64,000 nt of DNA, from assembly GCA_016191465.1 (NCBI GenBank), contig JACPOP010000001.1, positions 62,001-126,000 on the forward strand, written 5' to 3'. The position numbers were made by a program, and so were the translations under genes. Of this stretch, positions 44,269-53,600 are shown one piece after another. Numbering within the stretch: position 1 is the first letter of the stretch; each line of letters begins with the position of its first letter. A model generated the notes under the pieces. That model was given only the letters and a program-made list of their open reading frames with translations. It ran no database searches and was not told the DNA's origin. This DNA is from Chloroflexota bacterium. GTDB taxonomy: Bacteria > Chloroflexota > UBA6077 > CF-72.

Positions 44269-45075
44269 CTAGAACAGCGACGGCTGCGGCCACTTCGACT
44301 TCGGGTCGATCGTCGGGATTCCCAGGCGCGCCTGGATCTGGCGGAGCGAGGCGGGCGCGTGACCGGCGAACTCGTCGGACATGTAGCCGTAGACCGTGCC
44401 GATGCCCGACGGTAGGGCTTTGAGCGTGCTGGCCCACCAGTCAAGGTCGTGGGAACGCTCAAGCCGAACCGTGGAGAAGTCCGGGAACTCCTGCCCCGAC
44501 CGTCCCCAGCGCACGTACGCGAAGTCCGCAGTGAGCAGCGTGACCTGGTGGTTCGCGCCGCCGTCTGCCATGACCCAGGCGACGTTCCGATCGCGCAGCG
44601 CCCCTTCTACAGACGAATCGGCCCACGTGGGGTGGCGAAACTCCACGGCGAAGCGCTGTTTGTCGGCCGGCATTCGATCCAGGTATCGCGCCAGCAGGAC
44701 TCGGTTCGCGGGCGTCCGATCGAAGCTCGGCGGGAGCTGAATGAGGATCGGTCCCAGCTTTGGCCCCAGCTCGGCAGCCGCCTGCAGGAAGGCCAAGACC
44801 AGTGGCTCAGCATCGTCCAGATTCAGGCGTGACTCGTGGGTGATCGCGCGGGGTGTCTTGAGGGCGAACACGAAGTCGTCGGGAGTGCGCTCCCGCCATC
44901 CCAGCACGGTGCTGAGCCGTGGGATGGCGTGGAACGTGGCGTTCACTTCCACGCTCTGGAAGATCTGCGCATAGAAGCCCAGCAGGTCGGCAGACGCGAT
45001 GCCCGGCGGGTAGAACGGGCCAGTCCAATCCGGCAGGAAGGTCCACGACTGTGTTCCGAGGTGGAAGGTGGTGAT
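44269..45075 (-). CDS. DUF72 family protein lacking a canonical start codon
   Basis: DUF72 proteins are TIM-barrel proteins of unknown function. The reading frame contains the whole family pattern from FHLGTQSWTFLPDWTGPFYP at the N-terminus, through VEVNATFHAIP, FALKTPRAITHE, LGPILIQLPPSF and FAVEFRHPTWAD, to VYGYMSDEFAGHAPAS. Upstream there is a TAG at 45085-45087. Between it and the conserved core there is no ATG, GTG or TTG; the best-placed codon is ATC at 45073-45075. The first GTG (44952) would delete about 41 conserved residues. So translation starts at a non-canonical codon, or an ATG was lost by mutation. Confidence 0.7.
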   Translation of the reverse strand: MTTFHLGTQSWTFLPDWTGPFYPPGIASADLLGFYAQIFQSVEVNATFHAIPRLSTVLGWRERTPDDFVFALKTPRAITHESRLNLDDAEPLVLAFLQAAAELGPKLGPILIQLPPSFDRTPANRVLLARYLDRMPADKQRFAVEFRHPTWADSSVEGALRDRNVAWVMADGGANHQVTLLTADFAYVRWGRSGQEFPDFSTVRLERSHDLDWWASTLKALPSGIGTVYGYMSDEFAGHAPASLRQIQARLGIPTIDPKSKWPQPSLF

Positions 45076-45177
45076 CGTGTAAGGCTACGGCGCGAGCGGC
45101 TTTTCCGTTCCGCACCCGAGAGGGTGGAGGGGTCAAGGCCGGCCCGTTGATGCGCCGCCGCCGACGTACCATAGGCG

Positions 45178-46335
45178 GTGACCGAGATGACCCCTCTGGC
45201 CAGGAGCAATCTCCGTGAACGTTCTTTGGCGGACCGGGCTGGCACCAGTGCCGAGCCCTTTCGACTGCTGGTCGACCAGATCAAAGACTACGCGATCTTC
45301 CTGCTGACACCCGATGGCCGCGTGGCCACCTGGAACGAGGGCGCTCGGCGGCTGAAAGGCTACGAAGACACTGAGATCATCGGACGGCACTTCCAGCAGT
45401 TCTACACCGAGGTGGATCGTGAGGCAGGCCTGCCTGGGCGATTGTTGGCCGCCGCGATAGCAGATGGACGAGTCGAGAGTGAAGGTTGGCGTGTGCGGAA
45501 GGATGGCACCCGGTTCTGGGCCGATGTGGTGATCACGGCCATCCGAGCCGAGAGGACCCAGGAGCTGCTGGGGTTCGCCAAGATCACTCGCGACCTCTCA
45601 GAGCGGAAGGCCTCGGAATCCCAGCGTGAGCACCTCGTGCTTGAGCTTCAGGCCGCGAATCGGGAGCTGGAATCGTTCGCCTACAGCGTGTCGCACGATC
45701 TGCGCGCCCCCCTGCGCGCCATCGACGGATTCAGCCAGGCGTTGCTGGAAGACTACGGGGCCATCATCGAGGGCGAGGGGCAGGAATACCTGCATCGCCT
45801 GCGGGCAGCCACGCAGCGGATGGGCCAGCTCATCGACGACATGCTGCGCCTCTCCCGCGTGACGCGCGGCCCAATCCTGCGAGAGCGGGTCGACCTCTCG
45901 GCAGTCGCCGCGGAAATTGCCGCTCAGCTGCAAGCCGCCGATCCCGCGCGTCCGGTGCAATGGACCATCCAACCAAACGTGACGGCGAAGGGTGACTCAC
46001 GCCTCCTTCGGCTGGTGCTGGAGAATCTCCTCGGGAACGCCTTCAAGTTCACGTCTCGCACCGAGGGCGCGGCAATCTCGTTCTGGTCGGAGCGTCGGGA
46101 TGGGGAGCGCGTGTTCTCCGTCCAGGATAACGGCGCCGGGTTCGACATGACGTACGCCGACCAGCTCTTCGGAGCATTCCAGCGTCTGCACGGGCCTACC
46201 GAGTTCGAGGGCACCGGTGTTGGACTGGCGACCGTGCTGCGCATCGTCAGTCGGCACGGGGGACGGGTGGAGGCGGTGGGAGAGGTCGACAAAGGCGCTA
46301 CGTTCTCGTTCACCCTGGGGCGCGATGGTGGCTGA
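45178..46335 (+). CDS. PAS-domain sensor histidine kinase
   Basis: A 385-residue soluble kinase. An N-terminal PAS domain (about 25-145) has DYAIFLLTPDGRVATWNEGA and a PAC tail (GFAKITRDLSERK). The HisKA H-box SVSHDLRAPLRAID (His about 173) is the bacteriophytochrome-like type. The HATPase domain has the N-box LENLLGNAFKF, G1 VQDNGAGFDM and G2 GTGVGLA. There is no membrane segment. GTG 45178 is used; ATG 45187 is an alternative. The response regulator gene overlaps its end by 11 nt, so the two form a two-component pair. Confidence 0.87.
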   Translation: MTEMTPLARSNLRERSLADRAGTSAEPFRLLVDQIKDYAIFLLTPDGRVATWNEGARRLKGYEDTEIIGRHFQQFYTEVDREAGLPGRLLAAAIADGRVESEGWRVRKDGTRFWADVVITAIRAERTQELLGFAKITRDLSERKASESQREHLVLELQAANRELESFAYSVSHDLRAPLRAIDGFSQALLEDYGAIIEGEGQEYLHRLRAATQRMGQLIDDMLRLSRVTRGPILRERVDLSAVAAEIAAQLQAADPARPVQWTIQPNVTAKGDSRLLRLVLENLLGNAFKFTSRTEGAAISFWSERRDGERVFSVQDNGAGFDMTYADQLFGAFQRLHGPTEFEGTGVGLATVLRIVSRHGGRVEAVGEVDKGATFSFTLGRDGG

Positions 46336-46780
46336 GGTGACCTCGGAGCCGCCGCCCATCCTGCTGGTGGAGGACAATCCCGACGACGTCCTGCTGACCC
46401 GGCGAGCCCTTGCCAGGCAGGGGCTGGAGACCGCGGTGGTCAAGGACGGCATCGAGGCGCTGGACTTTCTCTTCGCCGAGGGGCGCTTCGCCGATCGGGC
46501 AGCGTCCCGTCTGCCGCGCTTCGTGCTGCTGGATCTGAAGCTCCCCAAGGTTGCCGGCCTGGAGGTACTTCGTCGACTGCGGTCTGATGCCCGTACGCGC
46601 GGACTACCGGTGGTGGTTTTTACGTCCTCGGGCGAGGAGCGCGACCTGGTGGAAGCGTTCGAACGAGGCGCGAACAGCTACGTACGCAAGCCGATCGACT
46701 CGATTCAATTTGGCAGCGTGCTACGTGACCTCGGGCATTACTGGCTGACCGTGAACGAAGCGACTCCGGAACGTGCATGA
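46325..46780 (+). CDS. Single-domain response regulator (Rcp1 type)
   Basis: A 151-residue receiver domain without output domain. It has the acidic pair in ILLVEDNPDD, the phospho-acceptor Asp in FVLLDLKLPK (about 72), the Thr/Ser in VVFTSSGEE and the Lys in SYVRKPID. Rcp1-type regulators are partners of phytochrome-like kinases such as the one just upstream. It starts at ATG 46325 inside the end of the kinase gene and ends overlapping the next kinase gene. Confidence 0.88.
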   Translation: MVAEVTSEPPPILLVEDNPDDVLLTRRALARQGLETAVVKDGIEALDFLFAEGRFADRAASRLPRFVLLDLKLPKVAGLEVLRRLRSDARTRGLPVVVFTSSGEERDLVEAFERGANSYVRKPIDSIQFGSVLRDLGHYWLTVNEATPERA

Positions 46781-48359
46781 GCGCGCTACCCGTGCCACGC
46801 TCAGCACCGCACCTCCAGCGGTGATGGACCGTCTGCGCGTCCTGGTTGTCGACGATTCGGAAGACGACACCCGCCTGCTGGTACGCGCCCTGGAGCGGGC
46901 GGGGCAACCCGTGGAGTGGGGACGGGTGGAAAGTGCGGAGGGCTTCAAATCGGAGCTGGAGCGGGCGCGCTGGGATGCGGTGATCGCCGACTACCGGCTC
47001 CCGCATTTCAGCGCCCCCACCGCGCTGAAGCAGCTCCGAGCCTCGGATCTGGACCTTCCCTTCATCGTCGTCTCGGGGACGGTCAGCGAGGAAGTCGCGG
47101 TCGAGCTGATGCGGCTCGGCGCCCAGGATTACCTCTCCAAAGACCAGTTGGCTCGTTTGGCGCCCGCACTTCAGCGGGAAGTGCGGGAAGCTGCCGTACG
47201 GCGGGCACGCCATAGCGAGGCGGAAGCCCAGCGCCTGTTTGCGCGGGTGAGCGATATTGTGAACAGGTCGCTGGATTTCGAGCACACCCTCGAGAGCGCG
47301 GTCAGCGTAGCCATCCCGGAGTTCGCGGATGGGTGCATCCTGCAAGTTCAGGAGGATGGCCGCACCATGACGGTGACTGCGCCCGATGCATCAGCGCGTG
47401 CCGCTGGGCTCCCGCCGAGTCCGCCGGAGGTCCCGCAGTGGGATCGCCAGCGGTTGCTGGTCCCGCTGAGAGTACGGGGCGTCATCACCGGCCAGATGGC
47501 GTTCGTACGAAACTCGGAGCATCGGCACTTCCATCGGGATGACCTGCCGGTCGCGGCAGAGCTGGCACGTCGGGCGGCGGTGGCGCTGGACAACGCTCGG
47601 CTCTTTGCGAACGAGCAGCGATGGCGCCTGGAGGCGCAGGAGGCAGTTCGCGCTCGTGACGAGTTCTTATCAATCGCCTCGCACGAGCTTCGCACGCCAC
47701 TCGCGGGGATCAGCGGCAGCGTCCAGGTGCTCCTGCGAGCCCTGTCCCGAGGGAAGCTCGAGGAGGATCGGCTGCAACGGCAGCTGCGCTCCATGCACGA
47801 ATCGACACGGCGGCTGGCAGTCCTGACGGACGACCTGCTGGATGTCTCCCGACTCCGGACCGGGCAGATGGACCTGCGGCTGGAACGGGTGGATCTGGCC
47901 GAGCTCCTCACGGCGGTGGTGGAGCGGCAGCAGCTCCAGGTCACCACGCCGCACAAGATTCACCTTGAGATCGAATCGGTCGGCTCAATTTACGCCGACC
48001 CCGGTCGTATCGAGCAGGTGGTCACGAACCTGCTGACGAATGCGGTGAAGTACTCGCCGAAAGGTGGAGAGGTGGTCGTGCGGATCGCGGGAGATGGCGA
48101 CGGGGCTCTCTTGTCCGTGAGGGACGAGGGCATTGGCATTCCCGTCGATCTGCTCCAGGAGGTTTTCCAGCCATTCGGACGCGCCCCGAACGCGTCGAAG
48201 CGCCAGATTCCTGGTATGGGGCTCGGTCTGTACATCTGTCGCCAACTGGTGGAGCAGCATGGCGGGCGCATCTGGGCGGAGAGCGATGGCGAAGGATGCG
48301 GCAGCACCTTTTACGTGCGGCTCCCGTCGGAGCACCTGGCAGCAGTGCCGGGTTCCTGA
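46773..48359 (+). CDS. Hybrid sensor kinase: receiver, GAF and histidine kinase domains
   Basis: A 528-residue soluble protein. It has an N-terminal receiver (VLVVDDSEDD, Asp in AVIADYRLPH at about 74, Lys in DYLSKDQ), then a GAF-like sensor domain (about 150-290, FARVSDIVNRSLDFEHTLES). Next come HisKA (FLSIASHELRTPLAGI, His about 305) and HATPase (VVTNLLTNAVKYSPK, DEGIGIP, GMGLGLYI). GTG 46773 overlaps the preceding stop; ATG 46824 at the receiver domain is an alternative. As the third gene of the cluster it probably acts in the same phosphorelay. Confidence 0.86.
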   Translation: MHERATRATLSTAPPAVMDRLRVLVVDDSEDDTRLLVRALERAGQPVEWGRVESAEGFKSELERARWDAVIADYRLPHFSAPTALKQLRASDLDLPFIVVSGTVSEEVAVELMRLGAQDYLSKDQLARLAPALQREVREAAVRRARHSEAEAQRLFARVSDIVNRSLDFEHTLESAVSVAIPEFADGCILQVQEDGRTMTVTAPDASARAAGLPPSPPEVPQWDRQRLLVPLRVRGVITGQMAFVRNSEHRHFHRDDLPVAAELARRAAVALDNARLFANEQRWRLEAQEAVRARDEFLSIASHELRTPLAGISGSVQVLLRALSRGKLEEDRLQRQLRSMHESTRRLAVLTDDLLDVSRLRTGQMDLRLERVDLAELLTAVVERQQLQVTTPHKIHLEIESVGSIYADPGRIEQVVTNLLTNAVKYSPKGGEVVVRIAGDGDGALLSVRDEGIGIPVDLLQEVFQPFGRAPNASKRQIPGMGLGLYICRQLVEQHGGRIWAESDGEGCGSTFYVRLPSEHLAAVPGS

Positions 48360-48384
48360 GCACTTCCTGCTTCATCGTGAGAGA

Positions 48385-48443
48385 TGCTCAGCAAGCGCGT
48401 GCAGTTCCAGAGAAACGTGCCACACTTTCATGCACGTGCTGAG
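48385..48443. repeat. Dispersed CTCAGCACGTG repeat, copy B
   Basis: Reads GCTCAGCAAGCGCGTGCAG, GTTCCAGAGAAACGTGCC and ends GCACGTGCTGAG. It aligns over its length with copy A (13443-13499). Lies just after the hybrid kinase gene. Confidence 0.45.
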
Positions 48444-48577
48444 TGGTCCATTCCGCCACTTCGCCACGGCTCGATCGGAGAGGAATTGAATGCCCATGGC
48501 GGACAGCGGAAGGCCAGCCGGGGCCGCCGCTGCACGTCCAATGTCCCCAGGACACGTGCGGAATGGACCACTGAGCA
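48437..48577. repeat. 20-bp inverted repeats about 100 bp apart
   Basis: TGCTGAGTGGTCCATTCCGC (48437-48456) and GCGGAATGGACCACTGAGCA (48558-48577) are reverse complements with one mismatch. The sequence between has no gene. The arms could fold into a long hairpin at the end of both convergent genes, or be the ends of a tiny element. The left arm overlaps repeat copy B. Confidence 0.6.
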
Positions 48578-48592
48578 AGGCAGCGGCTCGAG

Positions 48593-50608
48593 TCAGTGGA
48601 AGTCGTGGCTGCCGGGAACGGGGAGGCGGACACGGTTGGCGCTCGTGGAGGTAGGTTGCTCCCGCGGGTCCGGGGCGCCGCCGGGGTAGGGATGGCGAAG
48701 CGGCGGTCGGGGCAGGCGCTTCGCGGCTTCCGCGGTGCGGTCAAAAGCTTCCTTCCAGCGGGGGTCGTCGGCGTTGTCCGGGTGGACGACCTCCTGCCTG
48801 GGCTGCGGCAGCAGGCGCGTGGGAACAGCCTCCATGGCGGCGACCCGCCGCGCCAGCAGGTTGAGCGAGCCAGAGCGGACCTGGAGCGTGCCTTCTATCC
48901 ACAGGTACGGCTCGCCTCGGACAACGCCGCGCCGGGCCTCGTACAGGTCTGGGCCGATCACCACGTTGGTCAGGCCGGTCTCGTCCTCGAGGAGCAGGAA
49001 CACAAATCCCTTCGCGGTACCCGGGCGCTGGCGGCAGACGACCAGGCCGGCAGTGCGGACCAGGGATCCATCACGCGCCTTTCGCAGTTGGTCGTTGGTC
49101 AGAACGTCCGGGCTGAGGCTCTCGCGGAGCAGCCCCATGGGGTGATAGGTGGGCGAGAGGCCGAGCAGGCCGTAATCGGCCACCATGCGCTCCCAGTCGT
49201 CCATGTCGGGGAGGCGGACCATGTCCTGCTCGACCCCGAGGTCTAACGGCAGCGAGCGGGCCGTCGCTTTGTTTGGACGGCGGGGTTTTGGGGTCCCACT
49301 CCCTGGCTGGGAAGCCGGCCCACCCCCCGGCCCCCTCCCGCGGGAGGGGGAGAAGGGTTTCTTTGGGTCAAAGGTGGGGCTCCGCCCCACCACCCCGCCG
49401 AGGGCGCTGCCCTCAGACTCCCGGGAGCGCGAGCCCGAATCGGCCCCCCAGCTCAGGCCCACCACCCCGCCGAGGGCGCTGCCCTCGGACTCCCGGGAGC
49501 GCGAGCCCGAATCGGCCCCCCAGCTCAGGCCCACCACCCCGCTGAGGGCGCTGCCTTCAGACTCCCCGGGACGTGGGGCGGCCAACCGTGGAGCCAGCCC
49601 GCCGAGGGCAGCGCCCTCGGACACCCCGGGGCGTGGGGGGGCGGAGCGTGGAGCTACCTTGCTGAGGGCTGCGCCATCAGACTCCCCGCGCCAGGTGGAG
49701 CCCCCACCGGGGGCGCTGCCCTCAGACTCCCGGGGCGGCGCCGCGAGGGTCGAGGCTTGGTTGGGCGGGGCGGGATCCCCTGGGGTGGCGGAGCGGTGAC
49801 GCGGGTGCGTTGCCTCGGCCGGGGCGCGGCTGGAGCTGCGGACCATGGCGCCGTAGGTGGTACCTTCTGGAAGGAGCAAGCCGAGCTGCCACAGGAGCTC
49901 GCGGCGGCCGAGGCCAAACTCGCTGAGCGCGCCCACGGCGATCAGCCGCTCGGCGGCCTGGCGGGGAAGCCCTGTCCTTCTCAGCAGGTCAGCCAGCGAG
50001 CAGTAGGGGCCGCCGCGCTCGCGCTCCCCCACGATGGCGCGGGCAAGATCGAGGGAAATGCCCTTCACCGTAGTAAGTCCCAGCAACAGTTGGCCCGCGG
50101 AGCCGGGGGCTGGGTTTTTCTGCCCCACCCCCCGGTCCCCTCCCGCGGGAGGGGGGGAGGGAAGAAAGAGGTTGGGGCTCCGCCCCAACGCCTCCGCTGC
50201 GGGCTCTGCCCTCAGACTCCCATGAGCGTGCTTTCGAGAGAACTGCGCCCCGGACTCCGCGTCGGTCGGAGCCTCCGCTGCGGGCTCTGCCCTCAGACCC
50301 TCCGATGACAGCGCGCGTCCGCGCTGGATCACCGGGCGGCTCGCGGACTCCCAGCTTCCACGCCCAGACGACGCGGCCCAGCGGGGGTTTGGGGGCGGAG
50401 CTCCCACTGGGGGTGTTGGGGCAACGCCCCAACGTCCTCTTTCTTCTCCCCCTCCCGCGAACGGGAGGGGGCTGGGGGGTGGGCCGACCTCTGCCCACCA
50501 GGACGTGCGGGGCGTAGAAGCCCATGGGCTGGTTGTTGAGCAGGGCAGCGTAGAACTCCGCGGTGTAGTAGTGGCGCAGCCAGGCCGACTGGTAGGCCAG
50601 GACGGCAA
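48593..50608 (-). CDS. dnaE2: Error-prone DNA polymerase III alpha (DnaE2), C-terminal part in a separate frame
   Basis: This frame carries the last part of DnaE2. Real polymerase sequence begins at about 50090 with LLLGLTTVKGISLDLARAIV and CSLADLLRRTGLPRQAAERL. It then goes through a low-complexity insert (about 49830-49319) and resumes with MVADYGLLGLSPTYHPMGLL, and the OB-fold segment (RTAGLVVCRQRPGTAKGFVF, LEDETGLTNVVIGPDLYEA). It ends in a Pro-rich tail. Upstream of 50090 the frame is only repeat sequence, so no genuine start exists. It is one frame away from the N-terminal part (49989-53672). The expected linker after MGFYAPHVLV is missing at the junction, so the polymerase is split unless frameshifting restores it. 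Confidence 0.75.
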   Translation of the reverse strand: MPSWPTSRPGCATTTPRSSTLPCSTTSPWASTPRTSWWAEVGPPPSPLPFAGGGEERGRWGVAPTPPVGAPPPNPRWAASSGRGSWESASRPVIQRGRALSSEGLRAEPAAEAPTDAESGAQFSRKHAHGSLRAEPAAEALGRSPNLFLPSPPPAGGDRGVGQKNPAPGSAGQLLLGLTTVKGISLDLARAIVGERERGGPYCSLADLLRRTGLPRQAAERLIAVGALSEFGLGRRELLWQLGLLLPEGTTYGAMVRSSSRAPAEATHPRHRSATPGDPAPPNQASTLAAPPRESEGSAPGGGSTWRGESDGAALSKVAPRSAPPRPGVSEGAALGGLAPRLAAPRPGESEGSALSGVVGLSWGADSGSRSRESEGSALGGVVGLSWGADSGSRSRESEGSALGGVVGRSPTFDPKKPFSPSRGRGPGGGPASQPGSGTPKPRRPNKATARSLPLDLGVEQDMVRLPDMDDWERMVADYGLLGLSPTYHPMGLLRESLSPDVLTNDQLRKARDGSLVRTAGLVVCRQRPGTAKGFVFLLLEDETGLTNVVIGPDLYEARRGVVRGEPYLWIEGTLQVRSGSLNLLARRVAAMEAVPTRLLPQPRQEVVHPDNADDPRWKEAFDRTAEAAKRLPRPPLRHPYPGGAPDPREQPTSTSANRVRLPVPGSHDFH
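49319..49830. repeat. Insertion 4 in dnaE2: palindromic element plus tandem repeats
   Basis: Starts with CCCCCTCCCGCGGGAGGGGG, then TTTCTTTGGGTCAAA and the hairpin GTGGGGCTCCGCCCCAC (to 49390). It continues as many variants of the block CGAGGGCGCTGCCCTCAGAC. A 72-bp unit starting at 49389 is repeated at 49461 and partly at 49533. The encoded linker (VVGLSWGADSGSRSRESEG repeats) replaces what is normally a short variable loop between the HhH region and the OB fold. The reading frame is kept. Confidence 0.75.
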
Positions 50609-53600
50609 AGGCGTAGGCGTGGCTCTTAGGAAAGCCGAACTCTGAGAAGCCGCACAGCTTGAGGAAGATCGCTTCCGCCTCGGCGCGCGTGACAGGCCTC
50701 ACGGGGGTGGTTTCCTTGCTCCCGGAGGCATCGCTCCGAGCGGGAGCACCCTCGTAAGCGGGCCCATGGTCGGGCCTGGGGTCCCCAGGGGCGGGACGTG
50801 CTGTGCTGGTCGGAGCAGCGCTCGGCCCTTCGTGCTTCGTGCCGTCAGCTCCGCGAACCCCTGCCTGAGGTGTGCTCACGTGCTTGTTAGCGGTCTGACC
50901 ACCCCTGGGAGCAGTGGCGCCTCGAATGAAGTCTTCCTTGAAACGCTCCATCGCTTCGCGGGAGCGGCGGCGGCTCATGGAGCGGCGGAACTGGTCCGCC
51001 TGGCCCGGGGTGAACTGGCCCATCTCGATCGCCACTTCCAGCACCTGGTCCTGGTACAGCACGACGCCCAGCGTGTCCGCCAGGAGCTTGTCCAGCATGG
51101 GGTGGTCTGCCCTGGGCACGTACGTCTTCCCCTGGGCGGCCAGGGCGCGCTGGAGCTCGCGGCGGCGGACGTACGGGTTGACGGCGCCGCCGACGATGGG
51201 ACCAGGACGGACGATGGCAACCTGCACGGCCAGGTCGTCCAGGTTTCTCGGCTGCGAGCGGGTAAGCATCTGGATCTGAGCGCGGCTCTCGATCTGGAAT
51301 AGACCCACCGTATCGCCCGCGCAGATCTGGTCGTAAACCGCCGGGTCGTCGTAGGAAATCTCCTCCAGCCGCACCTTCTCGCCACGGGCCTGCCAGGCTA
51401 GCTCAAGGCACTCCTCCACCAGCGAGAGCATTCCCAGGGCAAGGAAATCGATCTTGATGAAGCGAGCGTCATCACACGAATCCTTGTCCCACTGACAGAT
51501 GAAGCGGCCTTCCATAGAGGCGGGCTGAACAGGCACCATCTCGATCAATGGGCGCGAGGAGATAATCATCCCGCCCACGTGCTGGCCCACGTGGCGGGGG
51601 AAGCCGTCGATCTGACGGGCGAGGTCGATCAGGTGCTGCCAGAGGGGACCGTCGGCCTGGCCCTGGAAGCTGTCGATGCGGCCCAGCTCGCGGGCAACAG
51701 TGTCGGCGCCGTGGCCTTCCGAGAGGCGAGCGAGCTTGTCGATGGCCGCTGGTGGCAGGCCGAGCACCTTGCCAAGATCGCGCACGGCACTGCGCAGGTG
51801 GTACGTGGCGAAGTTACACACCAGGGCGGCGTGCTCGTGGCCGTAGCGCTCATACACCCGCAGGATCAGCTCTTCGCGGATGTCACGGGCGAAGTCGATG
51901 TCGATATCGGGAACGGATTGGAGGTCTTCGTTCAGGAAGCGGCGAAAGAAGAGGCGGTTCTTCACCGGGTCCACGTGGGACAGGCCGATGAGGTAGCAGA
52001 TGATGGAGCTGACGGAGGAGCCGCGTCCGCGCCCGGGCGGTAGGCCCGAGCCGCCACGGACCGTGCCCGCGCCGCGCACGTCGCGGGCAACCGTGGTGGC
52101 CATTTCCTGGAGGTCGCGGTAGATGAGGAAGAAGCCGGAGAGGTGGAGCCTGGCGACGAGCGCGAGCTCCACTTCCAACTGGGCGGCGGCTTTGGCGCGC
52201 AGCGCTGGCTCGCTGCCTTCGGGGTAACGCTCGGCGAATTTGGCGCGGCAGAAATCGGCCAGCACGTCGTCGGCGCTGGCGTGGCGCTCGCCCTCGGCGC
52301 GCGTGAAATCGGGGAAGTCGTAGCCAAGGTCGCGGCGGTCGGCCAGGTTGAAATCGCGGCAGCGCTCGGCGAGGGCGCCAACGTTCTTCAGCGCCTCCGG
52401 GTACTTCTGGAAGAGGGCGGCCACCTCGGCGCGCGGACGGAGATAGAACTCGCTGTTGGGGCGGCGCTGGCGGTGCGAGCCTTCCAGCGTGGAGCGGCTC
52501 TGGATGGCCACCAGCGCGTCTTGCAGCCGGTGGCGGTGGCGCTCATGGTAGTGGACGTTGCCGGTGGCCACGAGCGGCATGCCAAGCCGCTCGCCCAGCT
52601 CCGCCAGCAGCGACAGACGGCGCGTGTCGCCGCGGACAAGGTTGTGCTGCAGCTCCAGGTAAGCGTTAGAGCGGCCGAAGAGCGCCGCCAAGCGGCGCGC
52701 GGCCTCCTCCGCATCGTCCAGGCGACCGGTATCCAGCAGCCGGGCCACTTCGCCAGAGCGGCAGCCGCTGAGGGCAATGACGCCCTCCACGTGGCCCACG
52801 ATGAACGCGGGATCCAGCGCTGGCGAGCTTTTCTGCCCCACCCCCCGGCCCTCTCCCGCGGGAGAGGGAGAAGACAGGTTCTTTGGATCAAAGTTGGGGC
52901 TTCGCCCCAACACCCCATCGGGGGCTGCGCCCCCAAACCCCTGCCACGCATCCGCATCCTGGGGAGTCTGAGAGGGCTCCAACCGGGTCGGGGTCCGCAA
53001 CACCCCTTCCGCAGGCGCGGGCTCACGGGAATCTGAGGGGGCACCCCTCGGCGGGGGCGTTGGGGCGGAGCCCGAGACCAGGCGCATCCTCGGTCCATCT
53101 CCCGGGGTGTCCGAGGGCGCCTCCCTCGGCGGGGTGGCCATTGCGCCGCGCGGGCCAGCGTCTGCCGCCTCACCTCGCCGGGAGCCCGAGGACGCCTCCC
53201 TCGGCGGGGTGGTGGGGCGGAGCCCCACCTTTGATCCAAAGAATCTCTCCTCCCCCTCCCGCGGGAGGGGGCCGGGGGGTGGGCCGTCCTCCCCACCGGG
53301 GACTGGGACCCAGAGGCCGCGGTTCCAGGCTCGGGTGTCGCGGTGCGCCTCGGTGAGCAATCGGCACAGGTTGGCGTAGCCGCGGTCGCTCTCGGCCAGC
53401 AGCGTCAGGTGGACCGGACCGCTCGCCGCGTCGGCCAGGCCGTGGGCGAGGGTGATCTCCACCCCTGTGATGGGCCGGATGCCCACGGCGGCGCAGGCCA
53501 GGGCAAACGCCATCGCGCCGTGCAGGCCGTCATGGTCGGTGTTGGCCAGCGCGCGGTAGCCCAGCGCCGCCGCCTGGGCCGCCAGCTCGTCCGGCTGCGA

